Program-made: the position numbers and the translations under genes | Assembly: GCF_001540865.1 (NCBI RefSeq) | Contig: NC_033635.1 | Location: 1,326,916-1,390,915, forward strand | From: Ananas comosus | Lineage: Eukaryota > Streptophyta > Magnoliopsida > Poales > Bromeliaceae | DNA: 64,000 nucleotides | Reading direction: 5' to 3' | The notes under the pieces: model-generated | Database searches by the model: none | The model's input: the letters and a program-made list of their open reading frames with translations, nothing else | Told to the model about the DNA's origin: nothing | Shown: positions 51,401 through 63,439 of the stretch, piece by piece | How positions within the stretch are numbered: position 1 is the first letter of the stretch | Layout of the letters: each line of letters begins with the position of its first letter

Positions 51401-52989
51401 ACCAGCCATCTCATGAAGAATAATTGCCGACCAGCTGTGGGCTATTGGCCATGCAGTGGACCAATGGGTTTGGTGGGAGGAACAGGAGCTTCTGGGAGCT
51501 TCTGGGCCCCTGTTTTAGCTCATAGGAAAGAGATTGGAAACTGAAAAAGATAATGTTGTGGGCCCTTTTTTCACAAAAGGCAGTTCATTACTTTTGAATA
51601 TGGCCCTGTCATGCATTAGTGAAAGCAAAATTGAGGGGGTGCTATCTAAACTGGCAGAAAATCATAATTCATGAATGTCCATAAAACTTTAATCACATAA
51701 GGGATTAACCCCTGTTATTCAAGGGAAAAAAAAATAGCTCAGAAAAAATCAGCCATAGCCATTACATGACTCGGGGAGTTCAGGGCATCCGCATAAAGTA
51801 AGACTGCATAACTTGTTGAGCCATACTAACTTATATTATATATGTAAGCGGCTGTAATATATATGTGGCTAATGCCATAAAAACTAATCTTTAAGTGTAA
51901 AAATATCATGCAACTCGTATAGCACAATAATACATACTACCTTTTCAGAGCCACTGCGAAAAGAGAGATCATCGAAACATGAAAAAGAAAGGACCATAAA
52001 AATCTCTACAGGTTGGAAAATTTTCAAATTCATTCTGACTTTTATGATTTGAATTTCACCATGCCTCGAGTAAATTTCATGCTAATCCTTCTTACAGTTG
52101 TTAACAGACTTATGCTTATGTGTTTTATTAAGAAAGCCCGTGGTCTGATGGCAGCTATGCAGAAAGTTAAAAGTGAAAGTAAAAACATAAAAAGCGTAAA
52201 ATCAACTGACGGAAATTTATCTTTGCATTCAAACCATATTATATGTGCACCTAAATCCATCGTCAAGCCAATAATTGCCTAAAAATAAATCTGATGATGA
52301 TTAACTTCGAGATATAGTGTTAGGCTCATAGCATTTACTTGGATCAAAATCATAAATATTTCAAAAAAGAGAAAGAAGCAAGGAATATACCTGATCCCAA
52401 ACAGATACCAAATCAGATACCTATGACGTTCCAGAGCAAACAAAAGAAAGAAAGTACAAGTAATTGGATGAAAAGAGATAGAAAATTAACTCCTAGGATG
52501 TAAAATTTACTTTAGAATTTTTGCCTCCTTGTTTTCACTTGAGTTTAGAGGAAAGAGTTTGATTGGCTGCTTAAGTGTGATCGAGCGAACTCAGTGTCTT
52601 TTTGCTCTCTAATTTCTACATTGTACTTGCATTTTTTTTTTACTAAGTTGGAGTCTGATGGTAAGTTTGTTTGCAAAAGAAAATTAAACAGTATAATTAT
52701 GTGAAAATTACCCTATATTTGACTGTAGTAAATTGTAGTAAATTGAAACCAATTGCATGAAGCTTTAGATCGAGATCGTGTCCTGCAAAAGTTCCGAAAC
52801 AATTTCCAATGGCTGAAACAGTCATCGAGTAACTCTCAATTCCCATAGTTCTCAAATAGAGGACTCAAAGAAAACCAACTTTCACCTAAAAATGACAAAA
52901 TATAAGACTCTCAATTTCCAAAACTAAAAAGCACATGGAAAACCCCACATGTCAGATACCCCACTTTAATAAAAGTGGCTTAGACGCTC
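48449..52989. other. 4.5-kb region without a recognised gene
   Basis: Reading both strands I find only short ORFs (66-89 codons) with no family resemblance and no consistent splice sites joining them. Some stretches have moderate GC and could be promoter or untranscribed old gene fragments. Nothing here supports a named feature. Confidence 0.45.
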
Positions 52990-53470
52990 TCAACGGCGAC
53001 TCCGTCGCCATTGATGAGTTCTCCAGAGCGAAGAGTACCGATCACGATCCTAGGGTTACGATATCCAACGCGATCGTCAGGAAACAGGGAACCACGCCTC
53101 CGATTGCTGCTGCTGTTGTTGTCGACGAACTGCAGAAGCTACCGACGAGGAGGCATGGGTAGGGCGGCGGCGCCGCCGATGGCGGTGGTGCGCCGCCGCG
53201 CGACGGGGTGGGGTTCGCGCCCGAGGAGAGCGGAGACGAGGGTTGCAATTTGCAAATGAAGGAGACGAGAGTTTAATTATCGCCACTCGGCATTAAGTTC
53301 GGTGAACTTAGCTGTTTCGCCGCCGAATTTTATTTTTTGGGGTGCTAATTATTAGTCGGCAAGGTCTAACCATCGTCGCCGAATTATTAAACCAGAACCG
53401 GCTTTTGCCGTTGATTCGCCACCGACTCTTCATTGTTGCCGTAATAACGAAGGTGCTTTGAGCACGTGCT
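52990..53470. mobile_element. Possible CACTA-type subterminal sequence
   Basis: A GC-rich block (about 53000-53260) precedes short motifs such as 'CGCCACTCGGCATTAAG', 'TCGCCGCCGAATTTTA', 'TCGGCAAGG' and 'TTCGCCACCGACTC', similar to 35480-35650. Ends and transposase were not found, so this remains a weak call. Confidence 0.3.
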
Positions 53471-53808
53471 ATGCGCGTGGATCGGGATAGCGGGTAAAAA
53501 TACACAGAACCCCCCCATCTATAAATCTTCCTGAAATGGACGCTCAAATCTTTTTTCTTTTGAGCTCCCCCTAATTAGCTAATAAAACTATTGCTGTAGT
53601 TCGGATTTACCAGAATAATTCAAAAAAAAAAAAATCAAAGCTACAAAAAATATATATATAATTTCAGGGCCCGTTCTCAGAATAATCTATAATCAAGGGG
53701 GGCCTCCTTACTTTTGTACCCAAATGAAAAAAGCGTTCTCTTTTGGACTCCTCGTCGTTAAGCTTTTGCTTCGCCGCCGCAGCAGCGCCGGTCCGCTCCG
53801 CTTCGCCG

Positions 53809-56800
53809 ATGGGCTACAACCGGTCGAACCGGTCACGGAGCTCCTCATCCCGCCGGGGGCATTCTAGTAATTACCGGGAACTCTCGGGGTAAGTGTTCGC
53901 CCTTTGCACCCATACCCTAAATTTTGTATCAAAAATTTCATGCATTAAGTGCACGTATTTATCTAGATCTGTGATAATATAGGAAGAGGATCGAAACTCT
54001 AGAGGAAATTTTTTAAAAAAAGATTATGTAGAGAATTTTTAGTAATTTGGTTGGTTTTTCCCTTATTTGTTGTCTTTTTCTTTTTTTTTTCTTTTTGATG
54101 CGTGGATTTGGGAGTTGGGAAAGAACCCTGTGATGCTTTCAATTTAGTTTATATTCAGATGCTTTTTTGGGTTTTAATTTAGGTATTTTTGCTTCTTGTT
54201 GTTGTTGTTGTGGTCGCAGTGATGATGTTCCTGGTACATCACTGCCAACTCATGAAGGTATAATCTCTTTCCGCTGTTGGTTTAATTCTTATTGATCGAA
54301 AATTTTGTTATGGACCAGCACAATTTGATTTTTGTCACGTTTAAGAATATTTTTGTATTGATCCATTGAAGTTATAGATTGATAGTTACAACTTGGTAAT
54401 AGTTCTAACACAAGTTCATAAACTACACTTGTATTATTTAACCAATGAGTTGGATTGCCTTAAATATGTGTACTTCCTGACGCTCTTGGACATAAGAATT
54501 GCCTTTAGTATGTGTTTTGATTAGTCAATTGATTATCAAAATACTGTTTTTATACAATTGGCTGTGCAAGTGATTGCTCTGTTATTATACTTTTGTCTTT
54601 CGGTTGGGAGCTAGTCTAATTACAATGTGCCGCAACTCTTGTATTCAGAAGAAGATAAGAAAGAACCCGCGGCTTCAAGAATTCAGCTTGCAATGTGGGT
54701 GGGTATTATTTTTGATATCTGCATATGAATCAATGATACAATCGCTTTGCAGACCAAATTCATATTTTACTATTTTAGGACTTCGGACAATGTGATGTCA
54801 AAAGATGCACTGGACGCAAGCTTTCAAGATTTGGACTTTTGAAAGTATGTTGACACTCATGAGTATTGGGCTAAATGCACACTTTTTTTATTTTTTTTCT
54901 TGAGTGAAAAATGAGAGAAATCTGTTTACTGATGCGTCCTCCATAACGCCACTAGTAGTCCTTAATGTTCTTCACCTAAGAACGCTTTTCTTTAAGAAGA
55001 TTTTCATGTTTTTGAATTTTGCACTCTGCATAAGTGCATATGGTATGGTAGAAGTAGTAGAAAAGGACCTGGTCTAAGCCAATAGAATTGTGTTTAATTC
55101 AGACTCCACGTTTAGCAACTTATGATTATTAATAAACTTTCAAGTGAATCTTGCAGGAGTTGCGGGTGAGTAGTGGTTTCAATGGAGTTGTTCTAAGGTA
55201 CTCGGGCAAGTCTTTTGTATACTGAATTTCTTTTCTTTTCTTTTCTTTTCGTTTCTTTTCGTTTTTTCTCCCTGTGCTTTGATTTACTATAAACATGTGA
55301 ACAACTATGAATCAAAAAGGACAAAAGAAAAAATAAACTTCTTTTGTTCTACCTCTTATTATAGAGAAATGAAAAAGGTAATATCACATTATCCATTGCT
55401 GATTTGTTTTTGCTGGTTTTTCTTTGCTTTCTCTTTTATAGTCCTGTCGGGACACAGTGCGTGTCAAAGGAAGATCAGCTTTTAATACAAGGCAAGGGAC
55501 TGGCTGTGGTCGATTGCTCATGGGCACGCTTAAATGACGTGCCTTTTAAGAAACTTCGCTGTGGTGCCCCACGACTCTGTAAGGATAGAGAGCAAAAACT
55601 GCTACTTTTATTATCACTTCAATATTGAAAACATAGATAGCCTTTATTTAATTATTTGGAATTTTAGATGATGTGGAGGACAATTTTCTTGTACATTATA
55701 ATGCATGTGATACATTTGGTTTGTGAAAGGACATGGTGTTTGACTATTGAAGTAAATGCATGCAGTGCCTTGGTTGGTGGCGGCAAACCCTGTGAATTAT
55801 GGTCGGCCATGTGAATTATCTTGCGTCGAAGCACTATCGGCAGCACTGATAATCTGGTACTTACTCTTTGCACCTTAGCTTATGATCAGAGAGAGTGCTT
55901 ACAGAATATCGATCGATTCGGTATCTATTGAAGTGCTTACATTTGCTAACTATTCCCACACTTTTTTTTCCTTTTTGTTCTGTTTACTTATCAACATATT
56001 AATTTTGAAGTTCTGTTCCATTGTTGTCTTTGTGGAGATTAGTTGTTTTAAACTGAGCTTTCCAATTTTGGCAGTGGGGAAGAAGAAACAGCAAACCTGC
56101 TTCTAGGAAAGTTCAAATGGGGCCACTCTTTCTTGTCTTTGAACAGGTAAGTTCTCAAAATGCTGCACAATCAACAATTAACAAAAATATTTAAGTTCTA
56201 CATTGGAAATTACTGTGTTGCTTGCTTTAGTAATCTTCAAGAGAAGGGAGTAATAAATCTGTTACCTACAGAGGCTTATGCATTAGATAATTGGCACACT
56301 TTGGCTACTTGTCGACCTTATAACTGCACATTCATAATATTAGTGGCTCGTTAAATATTGGCGAATATCTTTGAGTAGGTTTTAGTTCATGGTTGATTCT
56401 TATATCAAGTCATCTCAAGTCTACCGACCATTAATTAGCGCAGTCGGTTAAGGGTTTGATTATTAATATCCAAGGTACAAGTTCGAAGTTTAGTTACTTT
56501 ACATTTCTATCTGAGTTCATTTCTAAAAATGAACAAAATGGATAACTTGCTACATTTCTCTCAAAAAGTAAAGAAAAAAGTCATCTCAAATCCAACTTGA
56601 TCGAGCTTGGAACAATTCCACTTAGTCTACCACATTATTCTTGCAGTTCCACCAAGTCGCATCAGATTTTCTCACAGCGAACATGATAATAGAGGTGTTG
56701 TAGGTCCACCAATTTGTAATAGAAGGCTCCATTTTGTACATGCTCTGTGACAGTTTTTCTGATTAAGAACAAGATAAAATAGATGCTCACTCTGCCAAGT

Positions 56801-57419
56801 TTCCTACTATTTTATATGGTGCTACAATTAACCACTTTGTCTTTACTATCAAATTTTTGTTTGCACATGCAGAGAATTACTCAAGGCATACTCCCATTGT
56901 CAGAGTGGATCTGAAATTATTGCTGTCCAAAACTCCTGGTTATCTAGTAACTCTAGAATTCAAAATTCGCCTCCACCTGCAAAAGGTATGGCCAAGCTTT
57001 CTGTTGAAATATCACATTTCGTTCTTAATTCTTTTCTGCCTTTTGTTTTTCAAGTGCTCCTATGTGTTAGCTTAGAAAATTAATTACCAGCTGATTTTGT
57101 TGGGTAGAAACTTTCCCCTGTTATATCATCCAGTATCTTAGAATTTGTGTCGATAATTTGAAATTGTATGTCTAGTATTATTAAATGAACTTGGTTTGAA
57201 GCTTTGTATATGTTCATTGAGAGTGATCTGAGTTTTTTCGTTTTTATTTTCTCAGCGGCAAGAGTCGATAAAACACACCCGGACAAGGGATCTGATACGG
57301 ATTCTGATGATGGCTTACCACCTCTTGAGAGGAACTTAAACCATTTGAGCCTACAAGATAGTGAAGAAAGTGAAGAAGAAGAAGAAGAAGAAGAAGAAGA
57401 AGACGGCAAAAGCAAGTGA
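53809..57419 (+). CDS. TSR3: TSR3, 18S rRNA aminocarboxypropyltransferase
   Basis: Ten exons: 53809-53888, 54220-54257, 54649-54698, 54779-54844, 55157-55197, 55442-55578, 55766-55856, 56075-56146, 56873-56985, 57256-57419. They give 283 aa, in frame throughout. TSR3 adds the acp group from S-adenosylmethionine to the hypermodified uridine of 18S rRNA in late 40S maturation. Diagnostic blocks in order: '[19 protein letters not shown]', '[13 protein letters not shown]', '[15 protein letters not shown]', '[19 protein letters not shown]', '[14 protein letters not shown]'. The N-terminus is Arg/Ser-rich ('[16 protein letters not shown]') and the C-terminus is a Ser/Glu tail with a run of Glu encoded by a (GAA)n repeat. 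Intron 8 holds a SINE. The first two exons are less conserved across the family, so the exact N-terminus is the weakest part of the model. Confidence 0.94.
56422..56577 (+). mobile_element. tRNA-derived SINE, copy E, in TSR3 intron 8
   Basis: 'TACCGACCATTAATTAGCGC' head, 'AGTCGGTTAAGGGTTTGA' A-box-like region, 'CAAGTTCGAAGTTTAG' B-box-like region and the tail 'GGATAACTTGCTACATTTC' before poly-A. Flanked by AAGTCATCTCAAGTC (56407-56421) and AAGTCATCTCAAATC (56578-56592), a 15-bp duplication with one mismatch. Confidence 0.88.
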
Positions 57420-58797
57420 ATGGAGAATATTCTCTGTGATTGCCGCAATCGTAATTTAGCATATCATAAATTCAGAGATTGATAAGGAAAATCCGGCTAT
57501 TCTAAGGCCTAGTTGATATTAGGATTGACTTAAAATAGAGCTCACCACACTTCAGTGATTTGTATTATCACAATTTTGAACTTATTTAATACACATCTTC
57601 TGTAAGGTTTTGATGGTTGTACTGGAATGTGATACAATTTCGGGAATAGGATTTGTCTGTATTTGAATAAATTGAAATAGTTTGGATTTTAGTACACTTT
57701 TGAGTGCTAAAAATATTATTCATAAGTCACTGTACTGAGTAGGCCAGAATACTTTGAATAGTTCCAAGACTTTTGTGTTACCATGATGTGGTGTACTTCT
57801 AGCTTTGATTTGAGATGAACAAGCGATTTGTGTGGATTGATCAATGAATTAAAAAATATCCTGATTGTTGGATAAGCTTTAATCTAAAGTGAATGCATGC
57901 AAAATTTCAAGAATTGAAGTGTTTAAATTATGAGTTTCAAGTGAAGGGAGCAAGGCTTAAACCCCAATATCAGGGGAGTAAAATATGTAATACGGCTAAC
58001 ATAGCCCTTCATACAATTAAAAGGAATAATTGCATATTTGGCCCTAAAAAATTTCAATGTACATCAAATTTATCGCTCTAAAGCTCCAAAATATGCAAAT
58101 TTATCTGAGCCGCTTTGTTTATTTGATTTAGAAATAAACTTAGCTAAAAATGTAAATCAATTAAAATTCGAACTCGGAACCTTGGATAACCACCAAGTCC
58201 TTTACTACTTGCGCTAGGGACGATTGGTTTGCCTCTTCTGAGTTGATCATAAAATTTTCACCACTTAGATTGTTATACTCTTGTGAAACTTAGTCCTTCT
58301 ATAACTTTTTTAAGATTTGTGATTTATAGTTCACGTAGTATGGCATCGAAAGTTAGAATTTAAAAAAAAAAAAGGAAAGATAATAAATACTGTTAAATAC
58401 TGTTAAATATAATTAAAATGATATCTATTTAAGGTAGAAGGATAGATTTACAAACTATACAACTTTTGGGAGATACATTTTACAAATAAAACTTCATAGG
58501 GATAGATATGAACGTTATCGGATTAAATGTACAATTTTATTGCTTTTTGTAGAGACAAATATGCAATTGACCCGAATCAAAATACATTTTCACCCATGCT
58601 TTAAAAAGAGAGATTCAAATTCAAGTAACTAATCTCTAACAACTTCAACAATTCAATCTTATCCCACACCCCAGTGTCATCCTATTAATACGTAACAAAA
58701 TCCTCTTATCCCGTTGATCGTCGCATTTATAGTATTTCTCCCCACATTCATCTTTCTCAACACATCTAATTAATTTCCACCACCCAACTTCACAAAA
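57420..58797. other. Spacer between TSR3 and the LTPG gene
   Basis: TSR3 3' flank, one truncated SINE (58108-58228) and the LTPG promoter, which has a TATA-like 'TTTATAGTAT' near 58727. No other gene seen. Confidence 0.5.
58108..58228 (-). mobile_element. tRNA-derived SINE, copy F (3'-truncated)
   Basis: On the minus strand: 'ATCGTCCCTAGCGCAAGTAG', 'GACTTGGTGGTTATCC', 'CCGAGTTCGAATTTTAATTG', 'TTTTTAGCTAAGTTTATTTC' and 'ATAAACAAAGCGGC'. The tail and poly-A are missing, so it is broken at the 3' end. Confidence 0.7.
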
Positions 58798-60203
58798 ATG
58801 GCCAAGTTCACGGCCATCTGGGCCTTATTCTTGGTCTCCACCGTCGCCGCCGCATCGTCTCCCGACTGTGCCGACGTCGTGGACAACATGATAGATTGTT
58901 TGGATTTCGTCGTCAAAGGGAGCGCGCAGACGAAGCCGACAAAGTCGTGCTGCGACGGCATGAAAACCGTCGTCGCGGCCAGCCCCAAGTGCCTCTGCGA
59001 GGCCCTCGAAGAGGCGATAGACGGCGGGTACGACGTCAATATGACTCGCGCCGACGGCCTCCCCGCCGCTTGCTCGCTCAAAGTGCCGTCAAGTAACTGT
59101 CCTGGTACATACCTACCTACTAGTTTTTAAGTTTACGTCACTCCTAATCTCCAGTGCCTTACCACTGGAATACCAGTATTAGTAAGATAATAATTGTATG
59201 ATCTGAAATTTAAAGAATAATGCTATTTTTAGATCTTAAGATTGGCCACCCAGTAAAAAAATATACTATCGTCTAAAAGCTAACTTTCTTAGTTTAATTG
59301 TGTGTGTATATATATATATATATAAATATATATACACACTACCGAGGTTTCTTTACCTCACCTATATTATTTAATTCGTAATTTTAATGAATAAAATGAG
59401 TAGTGTGCCGTTTTTTTTCAAAAAATAAAAAGTAAGATAATTATATATTTAATTATGTATGTATGCATTTTACAAACAAAAGTTTGATAAGCAATACAGT
59501 ATGAACTAGTTTTTAACTTTATGTGGTTTTTTTTAATATTTGTACTATCTAATTGCTTCATTTGCCTATGCATTGCATGTGTAGCTTCTCCCAGTCCAGC
59601 TCCGGCTCCTCGTGTTCCTGCTCCGGCTCCTGGTAATTTATCTCATTTTATATTATCCATAAATCAACTAATTTCTTTTTTTTTAAAAAAATCTATTTTT
59701 TTTTTATCTACACTAGCGATACTATGTTACAATTAATCAACCAATTTAAACACAAAGGAATCCATGATTTTTGTGTTATTTAAACTAAGCAATTTTATGA
59801 TGCAAATTAAGCAGCTCCAAATAAGCCGTCACCGGTACCATCGCCGTCGCCGTCGCCGTCGCCATCGCCATCGCAACCACCAGCACCAGTTCCAGCCCCC
59901 GTAGTACCAGCCCCCGTGCCGTCACCGTCGACACCACCAGCACCAGTTCCAGTCCCAGCACCAGTCCCAGCACCAGTGCCCGTGCCATCTCCGCCGTCAC
60001 CGCCAGCTGCGCCAGTCCCAGTACCAGTGCCACCACCGTCCACCGTTCCATCTCAGCCGTCAATGCCGCCAGCGGCATCCCCGCCTGAGCCGCCTGCTCC
60101 AGAAGCTCCGGCTGCGGCGCCGTCGGGCTCGATCAAGCTAGTGACTTCTCTAAGCCTTCCATTTAGTATGGCAATTGCTTTGTTGCCATACTGGCTAGTT
60201 TAG
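58798..60203 (+). CDS. GPI-anchored non-specific lipid-transfer protein (LTPG) with proline-rich region
   Basis: Three exons, 58798-59104, 59585-59632 and 59815-60203, encode 247 aa. A signal peptide covers about residues 1-19 ('FTAIWALFLVSTVAAA'). The eight-cysteine motif follows: C24, C34, CC at about 50-51, CLC at about 64-66, then two more Cys near 92 and 100. After it come Ser/Pro/Ala-Pro repeats ('APAPRVPAPAP', '[10 protein letters not shown]', 'APVPVPAPV') typical of arabinogalactan glycosylation. The C-terminus is hydrophobic ('LVTSLSLPFSMAIALLPYWLV') behind small residues ('AAAPSGS'), the pattern of a GPI-anchor signal. LTPG proteins sit on the outer plasma membrane and cell wall and help export cuticular lipids. 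The proline-rich domain here (about 120 aa) is long for the family. Intron 1 includes a LINE-type tail. Confidence 0.88.
59338..59434 (+). mobile_element. LINE-type 3' tail fragment in LTPG intron 1
   Basis: 'ACCGAGGTTTCTTTACCTC', 'TAATTCGTAATTTTAATG', 'AATAAAATGAGTAGTGTGCC' and an A-rich end follow the same order as the LINE relic tail at 45600-45690. Too short and diverged for a firm call. Confidence 0.4.
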
Positions 60204-61376
60204 GTCTACTCAGCAAAGCATTTTTCCAGTAGAGTAGTGTGGATTGAGAGTTTAGGTGTAGTCAGGGTCAGGTTCAGATGCTTACCATTTATTACTTTTG
60301 CTATTTATTTGTAGTTAATTTCTGTTTCCCTTTTGATAGACGTTCATTTATTTTTATTTTTATCTAATAATCATGTAGTACATCATCCTGTTGGTAGATC
60401 TATCTAGCTCTTATCATTTATCTGATGATTAGAGTGTAAATTGTGATGTTAATATAAGTCATTTTGAATTTGTCTTCCTTGGTAATTTTCTATCTCAAGT
60501 CAAATTGAAATCGCTGGACCTAGATTACACTAATATGTTGTTGATGCATTGGCTTATACAACCAAGGTTTGGCTTAGATTCGGTTCGGGCTCAATCCAAA
60601 CTCAATTTTTTCGCAAAATCTATTCCAACCCAATGAGATTAGGACTAAAACTTGCAACCCAGTTGGCACAGTTCCTTAATCTGCACGCTATGCAGCTCTA
60701 ATGTTGATTAAGGATGACCGTGACTTCTGACTTTCGATCTCTACTTTGCAGCGGGGACTTTCGATCTCTACTTCGCAGCGGGGTGCTTAGAGTTATAGAA
60801 GAAGCGGAATAAGAGAATATTCGACAATCGACTAGACCGAAGCGAAAATAATAGAAATTAAAAGATGTTGATGTAAGCGTGCCACAACAGAAGCATAAGA
60901 AAGCACTTGAACGGATAAAAATTTTCAAAAGCGCTTTTTGTGCGTTCTCAAAAAGCTGAAGCCGCTCCGGTCCCGGCACTTCGCTATGAAATGGTTAGGT
61001 GGCAGCATCTCCACTTGTTTTGATTTTGTTCTCCGACAACTTTTGTTAAGTTCAACAAACAGAATATATGACCAATTATGGCCACCATTTCTTTTCAAAC
61101 TAAAGTATTCATGAATTAAACAAATAGATCCATTTTTTTAAAAAAAAATTGATTAAAAAATATAGATGGATTTAAAAGCTAGATGCGTGTGGGACCACCA
61201 AAGGGTTTTCAATCTGTATTGCCCTCTTACCAATGAGTAGGTGGCTACAATCAATCGGTTCGTGAGCGCGAATCACGAGGTAAAAGAAAAAAGAAATAAA
61301 TAATCTTAGTCATTTAGATATACGAGTTTTTCAAGTAATTGTAGAATTTGATTGGGGAGACATAATAACATAACAT
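60204..61376. other. Gene-free spacer
   Basis: LTPG 3' flank and AT-rich spacer. A 27-bp unit beginning GACTTTCGATCTCTACTT is repeated in tandem at 60729-60755 and 60756-60782. No gene recognised. Confidence 0.5.
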
Positions 61377-61379
61377 TAA

Positions 61380-62077
61380 GGGTGCGTTTGGTTCGAGTTA
61401 TCCTGGCAGGATTACAGGCAATCCTGCCAGGATAACTGTATTTGATTAATCCGCTATGTAATCTAGTGGTTAATGTAGCATTACAAATCGAGCAGGATTA
61501 CATCGAAAATATTAACGGGAGGGGGGTCGTGTATCTTGCATTACTAAAACCCGTTAATACTACATATTATGTAAAATGACAATTTTACCCTCCAACAATC
61601 CCAAATCTAATTAACAGTATTATTTTCATCTCTCTCTCTCGCCTTCCCCCCTCTCTCTCGCACGCCGCTTTCTCTCGCTCTCTCTCTCTCAACGTCTCTC
61701 GCTCTCTCTCCCCTCTCTCTCTCTCTCTCTCTCTCTCTCGCGCACGCGTACGAACACCTATCATTTTCTATTGCGTCGTCCTCCCAGATAATCATCATGA
61801 TCTTCTTCACTCCATTTGTCATTTCCGCAAAAAATAATATTCAAATGACCACAACAAGGACAATTTTGAAAAAACCTATACTTTTATGTCAAGATTACTA
61901 AATTTTAAAAATTGAACCAAACGTATTAATGCTATAAATAGTGTAATCTAGTATTACATTACTGCATTAAACCAAACGCGCTAATGCGGCATCAGTAGTA
62001 ATCTTACACCGAAATCCAAGATACCTGGATATGTCGAGATACTTTGTAATATTACAAAACTCGAACCAAACGGGCCC
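61380..62077. mobile_element. PIF/Harbinger (Tourist-like) MITE
   Basis: The 698-bp element begins GGGTGCGTTTGGTTCGAGTT and ends with the complement of GGGCCCGTTTGGTTCGAGTT, 18 of 20 bases matching. It is flanked by TAA on both sides (61377-61379, 62078-62080), the 3-bp target duplication of this superfamily. Inside, an ATCCTGGCAGGATT...AATCCTGCCAGGAT palindrome lies next to the left end and a (CT)n-rich block spans 61629-61739. No transposase. Confidence 0.85.
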
Positions 62078-62080
62078 TAA

Positions 62081-63182
62081 GAGGAATGCTTCAATACACC
62101 ATAAGTATTAAATTTAATTCCTTAATTAGTAAAGGATATAGTTGGGATTTATATGAAGTAACCTATTGAACAGGTTACCGATTTGAATTAATTAACATGA
62201 CAATATTGAAAAAAAATTAGTATATACCAAATTTGTCAGTATCCTTTAAATATTAAATATCTTGTTTACTTTGATAACTTACCAAATTAGATGATACCCA
62301 ATTTATTAAGTATTCATCTCAAAAAAATATTGAATTTAAATTTAATTTTTGAAATTAGTATTGTAATATAAAATTTTAATTTTGAAATGTATATTAAATT
62401 TTTAAATTTGAATCTAAATTGAACGTTTAATCTTAAAGCCAAATTTTAATTTTTGATTTAAATTGAAATTGTAAATTGGAACAAAAAGTTTTATTTTAAA
62501 TTTATGTTTTATATTCAAAAAATTAAATTTGATTTATAAAGTTTTAAATGTTGTTTTGAATTTAAATTTACAGTTTGGTTGTAATTTAAAATTCAACTAT
62601 TATTGTAAGTATTTAAGAGGGTCACAATATTCTTAGTTGGATAAAACCGATTTTGTGAACCAAACTATTTTACAAAGACTAAAATACCCTTTAAATGGGA
62701 ACCTGATGAATGGTATCTATGCTTCAATAGCAGGTCACCTCTATAATCATATTAAATCTAAAACATCTATTAAAAAAAATAAATGGTCAACATTTATATG
62801 GAGTATTGAAGTATTCCTCTAACATTAATCTTTATAATTGATCATTTAGTATCGCAACTAATGATACGTTCGGTTGCTGAAGCAGCTTCTTTATTGTGTT
62901 CAGCGGAAAAATAATAAAAAAGGAATGAGAACGTATTCTTATTAGATTCACAAGATCAAGATTTATGAAGTTTGTTTACTCTCAAATAGGGTGCTCCCTG
63001 TTTAATCNTAGGTTTCTAAGGTTTAGATTTTGTGTCTACATACAACTTCGGCCTAGCTTAATATTAGGCATTTCACTTGACAAAAAATTTTAAAAAGTTG
63101 AAACTATATGCAAAGTGTATTAAGACTTGCGAGAGCACCTTAACAGCGAGGTGTGATTTCTCGTTAATTAACAACTTTTAAC
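62081..63182. other. AT-rich spacer with single-base gap
   Basis: No coding region recognised. 62330-62600 is a dense run of AAATTT/TTTAAA-type motifs that may be old inverted repeats. One N at 63008. Confidence 0.45.
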
Positions 63183-63193
63183 AACTTTAACTA

Positions 63194-63346
63194 CCGACCA
63201 TCCCTAAAACAAGTGGCAAAAAATTTGGTGGTTGATATCCGAGATCTCAAATTCGAATTCTTCACATTTACAGCTAAACTTATTTCTAAATAAAATAAAC
63301 GAAATAGGTGGCGTGCTATTTATCTATCAAAAAAAAAAAAAAAAAA
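63194..63346 (+). mobile_element. tRNA-derived SINE, copy G
   Basis: 'CCGACCATCCCTAAAACAAG', 'TTTGGTGGTTGATATCCGAG', 'CAAATTCGAATTCTTC' (B-box-like), 'ACAGCTAAACTTATTTCTAA' and the tail 'AGGTGGCGTGCTATTTATC' before poly-A. Flanked by AACTTTAACTA at 63183-63193 and 63347-63357, an 11-bp perfect duplication. Confidence 0.85.
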
Positions 63347-63439
63347 AACTTTAACTACATTTACAAAACTCGTGTCAGCTTGTAAAATTTTACCACTTTA
63401 TACGTGTACTGATGTGATCATTTTTTATTAATTTTTTTT

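Noticed and set aside
56422..56577. tRNA gene
   Set aside because: A- and B-box-like motifs are present, but there is no cloverleaf; poly-A end and target duplications show a SINE.
59785..60078. Long minus-strand ORFs opposite the LTPG proline-rich exon (Gly/Thr- and Val/Leu-rich)
   Set aside because: They are antisense shadows of a repetitive coding exon; the plus strand has signal peptide, eight cysteines and GPI signal.
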